Shown: piece after piece, positions 50,479-53,400 of the stretch
Numbering within the stretch: position 1 is the first letter of the stretch
Layout of the letters: every line of letters starts with the position of its first letter
Origin: Streptosporangium carneum
Lineage (GTDB): Bacteria > Actinomycetota > Actinomycetes > Streptosporangiales > Streptosporangiaceae
Direction: 5' to 3'
Length of the DNA stretch: 53,400 bases
Assembly (NCBI RefSeq): GCF_027922005.1
Contig: NZ_BSEV01000042.1
Span: forward strand, 1-53,400
The notes under the pieces: model-generated
What the model was told of the DNA's origin: nothing
The model's database searches: none
What the model saw: the letters and a program-made list of their open reading frames with translations, nothing else
Program-made: the position numbers and the translations under genes

Positions 50479-52794
50479 TCAGGCGGGCCAGGTCCAGTCG
50501 CGGATCTCGGGGACGTCCTCACCGTGCTCACGGGTGTACGCCCGCGCCCGCAACCGGGCGTCGACCATCCGCTGCCGCAGCCCCGCCGCCCGCACCGCCA
50601 GATGCGGCACCCGATCGATCACGTCGATCACCAGGTGGAAGCGGTCGATGTCGTTGAGCATGACCATGTCGAACGGCGTGGTCGTGGTGCCCTCCTCCTT
50701 GTAGCCGCGCACGTGGAGGTTGCCGTGATTGGCACGCCGGTAGGTCAGCTGATGGATCAGCGACGGGTAGCCGTGGAAGTTGAAGACGATCGGCCTGTCC
50801 GGGGTGAACAGCGCGGTGAACTCGGCGTCGGACATGCCGTGCGGATGCTCCGACGGCGGCTGCAGCCGCATCAGGTCGACCACGTTGACCACCCGCACCC
50901 GCAGCTCGGGCAGGTGCTCGCGCAGCAGCGCGGCGGCGGCGAGGGTCTCCAGGGTGGGCACGTCACCCGCGCAGGCCAGCACCACGTCGGGCTCGCCGCC
51001 GTCCTCGTTGCCCGCCCACTCCAGGATGCCCAGCCCGCGGGTGCAGTGCGCGACGGCCTCGTCCATGGTGAACACGTCCAGCACCGGCTGCTTGCCCGCC
51101 ACGATCACGTTGACGTAGTCGCGGGAGCGCAGGCAGTGATCGGCCGTCGACAGCAGCGTGTTGGCGTCCGGCGGCAGATACACCCGCACCACGGAGGCCT
51201 TCTTGTTGACCACCACGTCCAGGAACCCCGGATCCTGATGGCTGAAGCCGTTGTGGTCCTGGCGCCACACGTGCGACGACAGCAGATAGTTCAGCGACGC
51301 CACCGGCCGCCGCCAGCCGATCTTCTTGGACGCCTCCAGCCACTTGGCGTGCTGGTTGAACATCGCATCCACGATGTGGATGAACGCCTCGTAACAGTTG
51401 AACAGGCCGTGCCGGCCGGTCAGCAGGTAACCCTCCAGCCAACCCTGGCACAGATGCTCACTGAGCACCTCCATCACCCGCCCGCCCGGAGCGAGGTGCT
51501 CGTCGGTCGCCAGCGTCTCGGCGTTCCAGGCCCGGCCGGTGACGTCGAAGACGGCCTGCAGCCGGTTGGAGGCGGTCTCGTCCGGCCCCAGCAGCCGGAA
51601 GTTGTCCGGGTTGGCGGCGATGACATCACGCAGGAACGTCCCCAGCACCCGGGTCGGCTCACTCGCCTGGGCGGCCGGCGCCTTGACCTCGACCGCATAG
51701 TCGCGAAAGTCCGGCAGCCTCAGCGGCCGCAGCAGCTCACCGCCGTTGGCGTGCGGGTTGGCGCTCATCCGGCGGCCGCCGGCCGGCACCGTGGCGGTGA
51801 TCTCGGCCACCGGACGCCCCTGGGCGTCGAACAACTCCTCGGGCCGATACGAGCGCATCCACTCGGCCAGCATCGCCCGGTGCTCGGCGTTGTCGCGCAC
51901 CCCGGACAGCGGCACCTGGTGGGCGCGCCAGGTGCCCTCCACCGGCACCCCGTCCACCTCGCGCGGCCCGGTCCACCCCTTCGGGGTGCGCAGCACGATC
52001 ATCGGCAGCCGGCCGTCCCGCCCGTCCCGGTAGGCGGCGATCTCCGCGAAGACCTCCTCCAGGGTCTCGGCCATCAGGGCGTGCATGGTCGCGGGGTCGT
52101 CGCCCGCCACGATGTGCACCCGGTGGCCGTAGCCCTCCATCAGCTTGACCAGCTCGGCCTCGGGGATGCGGGCCAGCACCGTGGGGTTGGCGATCTTGTA
52201 GCCGTTCAGGTGCAGGATCGGCAGCACCACCCCGTCCCGGAGCGGGTCGAGGAACTTGTTGGAATGCCAGCTCGCCGCCAGCGGCCCGGTCTCGGCCTCC
52301 CCGTCCCCGATCACGCAGGCCACCACCAGGCCGGGGTTGTCGAACGCCGCACCGTAGGCGTGCGCCAGGCTGTAGCCCAGCTCACCGCCCTCGTGAATCG
52401 AGCCGGGCGTCTCCGGCGCCACATGGCTGGGGATCCCGCCGGGAAAGGAGAACTGCCGGAACAGCCGCCGCATCCCCTCTTCGTCCTGGGTGACGGCGGG
52501 ATAGGTCTCGGTGTAGGTGCCCTCCAGCCAGGCGTGCGCGACCGCGGCCGGGCCGCCGTGCCCGGGACCGGCGATGTAGATCATGTCCTGGTCGCGTTCG
52601 GCGATGACCCGGTTCAGGTGCGCGAAGCAGAAGTTCAGCCCCGGAGTGGTGCCCCAGTGGCCCAGCAGCCGGGGCTTGATGTGCTCGGGAGCCAGCGGTT
52701 CGGTCAGCAGCGGGTTGTCCAGCAGGTAGATCTGCCCGACCGACAGGTAGTTCGCCGCCCGCCAGTAGGCGTCGACGTGCGCGAGTGCGTCCAT
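50479..52794 (-). CDS. xfp: Xylulose-5-phosphate/fructose-6-phosphate phosphoketolase
   Basis: 771 aa, close to the family length of about 790. N-terminal NYLSVGQIYLLDNPLL and LLGHWGTTPGLNF, thiamine-diphosphate site GDGEAETGPLAASWHSNKF (about 178-196), and a C-terminal HGYPSLIHQLTYRR all match Xfp. Cleaves xylulose 5-phosphate and fructose 6-phosphate with phosphate to acetyl-phosphate plus glyceraldehyde 3-phosphate or erythrose 4-phosphate. No acetate kinase or phosphotransacetylase is adjacent, which is unusual. ATG 52794 follows CAGGAGAG-type sites. Confidence 0.93.
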   Translation of the reverse strand: MDALAHVDAYWRAANYLSVGQIYLLDNPLLTEPLAPEHIKPRLLGHWGTTPGLNFCFAHLNRVIAERDQDMIYIAGPGHGGPAAVAHAWLEGTYTETYPAVTQDEEGMRRLFRQFSFPGGIPSHVAPETPGSIHEGGELGYSLAHAYGAAFDNPGLVVACVIGDGEAETGPLAASWHSNKFLDPLRDGVVLPILHLNGYKIANPTVLARIPEAELVKLMEGYGHRVHIVAGDDPATMHALMAETLEEVFAEIAAYRDGRDGRLPMIVLRTPKGWTGPREVDGVPVEGTWRAHQVPLSGVRDNAEHRAMLAEWMRSYRPEELFDAQGRPVAEITATVPAGGRRMSANPHANGGELLRPLRLPDFRDYAVEVKAPAAQASEPTRVLGTFLRDVIAANPDNFRLLGPDETASNRLQAVFDVTGRAWNAETLATDEHLAPGGRVMEVLSEHLCQGWLEGYLLTGRHGLFNCYEAFIHIVDAMFNQHAKWLEASKKIGWRRPVASLNYLLSSHVWRQDHNGFSHQDPGFLDVVVNKKASVVRVYLPPDANTLLSTADHCLRSRDYVNVIVAGKQPVLDVFTMDEAVAHCTRGLGILEWAGNEDGGEPDVVLACAGDVPTLETLAAAALLREHLPELRVRVVNVVDLMRLQPPSEHPHGMSDAEFTALFTPDRPIVFNFHGYPSLIHQLTYRRANHGNLHVRGYKEEGTTTTPFDMVMLNDIDRFHLVIDVIDRVPHLAVRAAGLRQRMVDARLRARAYTREHGEDVPEIRDWTWPA

Positions 52795-53131
52795 ACTCCG
52801 ACAGTTCCTCAGGAGAGGGATTCAAACCGTCGAGGAGGACCCGCGTGCCGGTCGCGGAGGGAGGCGGCCGATGTCACATCCCCGCGTGACGTCGTCGTCC
52901 ATGGACGTGACACCGGCCTCGGCTCGCCGGCCCGTTCCCTCACCGGGCCACCGGAACGCCCGCCGGGCGCGGTGACGGCGAGGTTCCCGTACGGCGAGCG
53001 GAGGCCGGTGCCGCCGCGGGGGCGGCACAACCACCCCACGCCCCGGTCCGCGCGGCACCGACCCCACGGTGCGCCGGTCCGGGTGTCCGGCACCCGCCGT
53101 CAGCGGATGCCGGTCCTGACGCGCGAGCGCG
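52795..53131. other. Intergenic region before phosphoketolase
   Basis: Holds the phosphoketolase Shine-Dalgarno and an inverted repeat TGTCAC (52872-52877) / GTGACA (52907-52912) with GTGACGTC between. The right end has the terminator of the secreted CBM gene. No gene is called; a 94-residue minus-strand frame (52809-53093) is Arg/Pro-rich and has no features. Confidence 0.4.
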
Positions 53132-53135
53132 TCAG
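53116..53135 (-). terminator. Terminator of the CBM-containing gene
   Basis: CTGACGCG-CGAG-CGCGTCAG, a perfect 8-bp stem with a 4-nt loop that overlaps the stop codon (TGA at 53134-53132) of the leftward gene. Confidence 0.6.
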
Positions 53136-53400
53136 ACGCGCTGCCACAGGGCGGGGACGTTCGGCGGCTCCCAGCCCGGGTAGGCGGTGTGGGCCTGAAG
53201 GCAGCGGTAGTTCGACCCGCCGTAGCTGACCTGGTCGCCGGCCCGGTAGCTCGCGCCGGCCTGCCAGGTGCCGCCGACGGTCGGGCTCGGGCTCTGGCTC
53301 CCGGTCGGGGTGATCGTGGGGCTCGGCGACGGCGTGCCGGTGAAGTTGGCCACGAAGTCGAACGTGGCCTCCTTGGCGTTGCCGACGGTGCGCACGTTCA
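53132..53400 (-). CDS. C-terminal part of a secreted protein with CBM5/12 chitin-binding module (5' end outside window)
   Basis: At least 88 residues, open at the right edge. A Pro/Ser/Thr linker (TPSPSPTITPTGSQSPSPT) leads to a carbohydrate-binding module of the CBM5/12 type: WQAGASYRAGDQVSYGGSNYRCLQAHTAYPGWEPPNVPALWQ, with the aromatic residues W, Y and W that stack on sugar. Such modules sit on chitinases, chitosanases and related enzymes. Only the last 20 residues of the preceding domain (TFDFVANFTG) are visible; its family is not certain. Confidence 0.75.
   Translation of the reverse strand, partial: NVRTVGNAKEATFDFVANFTGTPSPSPTITPTGSQSPSPTVGGTWQAGASYRAGDQVSYGGSNYRCLQAHTAYPGWEPPNVPALWQRV

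Noticed and set aside
52809..53093. 94-codon minus-strand frame before phosphoketolase
   Set aside because: Overlaps the phosphoketolase leader and is Arg/Pro/Gly-rich with no features; no good start.

Overview
The window is 53.4 kb of very GC-rich DNA with strong G/C at third codon positions, actinobacterial Shine-Dalgarno sites, F420-type (LLM) oxidoreductases, Lrp, CsoR, LuxR-LAL and WYL regulators, Tat lipoproteins and GC-rich hairpin terminators mostly lacking T-tracts. This fits a chromosomal segment of a filamentous actinobacterium; Streptosporangiaceae is my best guess, by inference only. I see no rRNA, tRNA, CRISPR array or intact insertion sequence. One short transposase-like remnant lies at about 37.1-37.35 kb.

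Layout. (1) 1-255: the 5' part of a small secreted protein with a CxxC motif and a polyglycine run, cut by the left edge. (2) 834-6771: a copper-homeostasis block read rightward: copZ1, a 14-helix MFS exporter, csoR, copZ2, a secreted His-rich protein and the Cu(I) ATPase copA, with CsoR-like palindromes before copZ1 and csoR. (3) 6.9-12.7 kb: an F420-type oxidoreductase, a macro-domain protein, an SDR, a GlsB-type membrane protein, a membrane protein with a long disordered tail and a conserved end, a DUF2071 protein and a MarR regulator. (4) 12.8-15.3 kb: two LysE exporters and a DUF2000 protein divergent from an Lrp/AsnC regulator across a perfect 28-nt palindrome, probably an amino-acid export module. 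(5) 15.4-23.7 kb: a GNAT, purB, a large RND exporter divergent from a MarR regulator, an SDR and an MFS permease.

(6) 23.7-30.9 kb: a leftward sugar-alcohol utilisation block: mannitol dehydrogenase, Tat lipoprotein solute-binding protein, two ABC permeases, a sorbitol-type zinc dehydrogenase and an MsmK/UgpC-type ATPase. A 130-bp AT-rich promoter region lies before the binding protein. (7) 31.0-39.3 kb: leftward genes for two VOC proteins, an AraC regulator, an alpha/beta hydrolase, a third LysE exporter, a 920-aa LuxR-LAL regulator, an epoxide hydrolase and an NTF2/SnoaL-like protein. (8) 39.9-45.6 kb: a GNAT, a VOC protein, divergent WYL and DeoR regulators sharing a palindromic promoter, a second MFS permease paralogous to the one at 22.5 kb, and an orphan histidine kinase.

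(9) 45.7-52.8 kb: a redox and central-carbon group: CoA-disulfide-reductase-like flavoprotein, HesB-like protein without cysteines, hemerythrin, formaldehyde-dehydrogenase-like zinc enzyme, a second F420-type oxidoreductase and phosphoketolase. (10) The right edge carries the end of a secreted protein with a chitin-binding module. I found no clearly new multi-gene system. The most unusual items are the CxxC-polyglycine secreted protein, the copper chaperone with an extra N-terminal cysteine cluster, the drug-type exporter inside the copper block, and the disordered-tail membrane protein.
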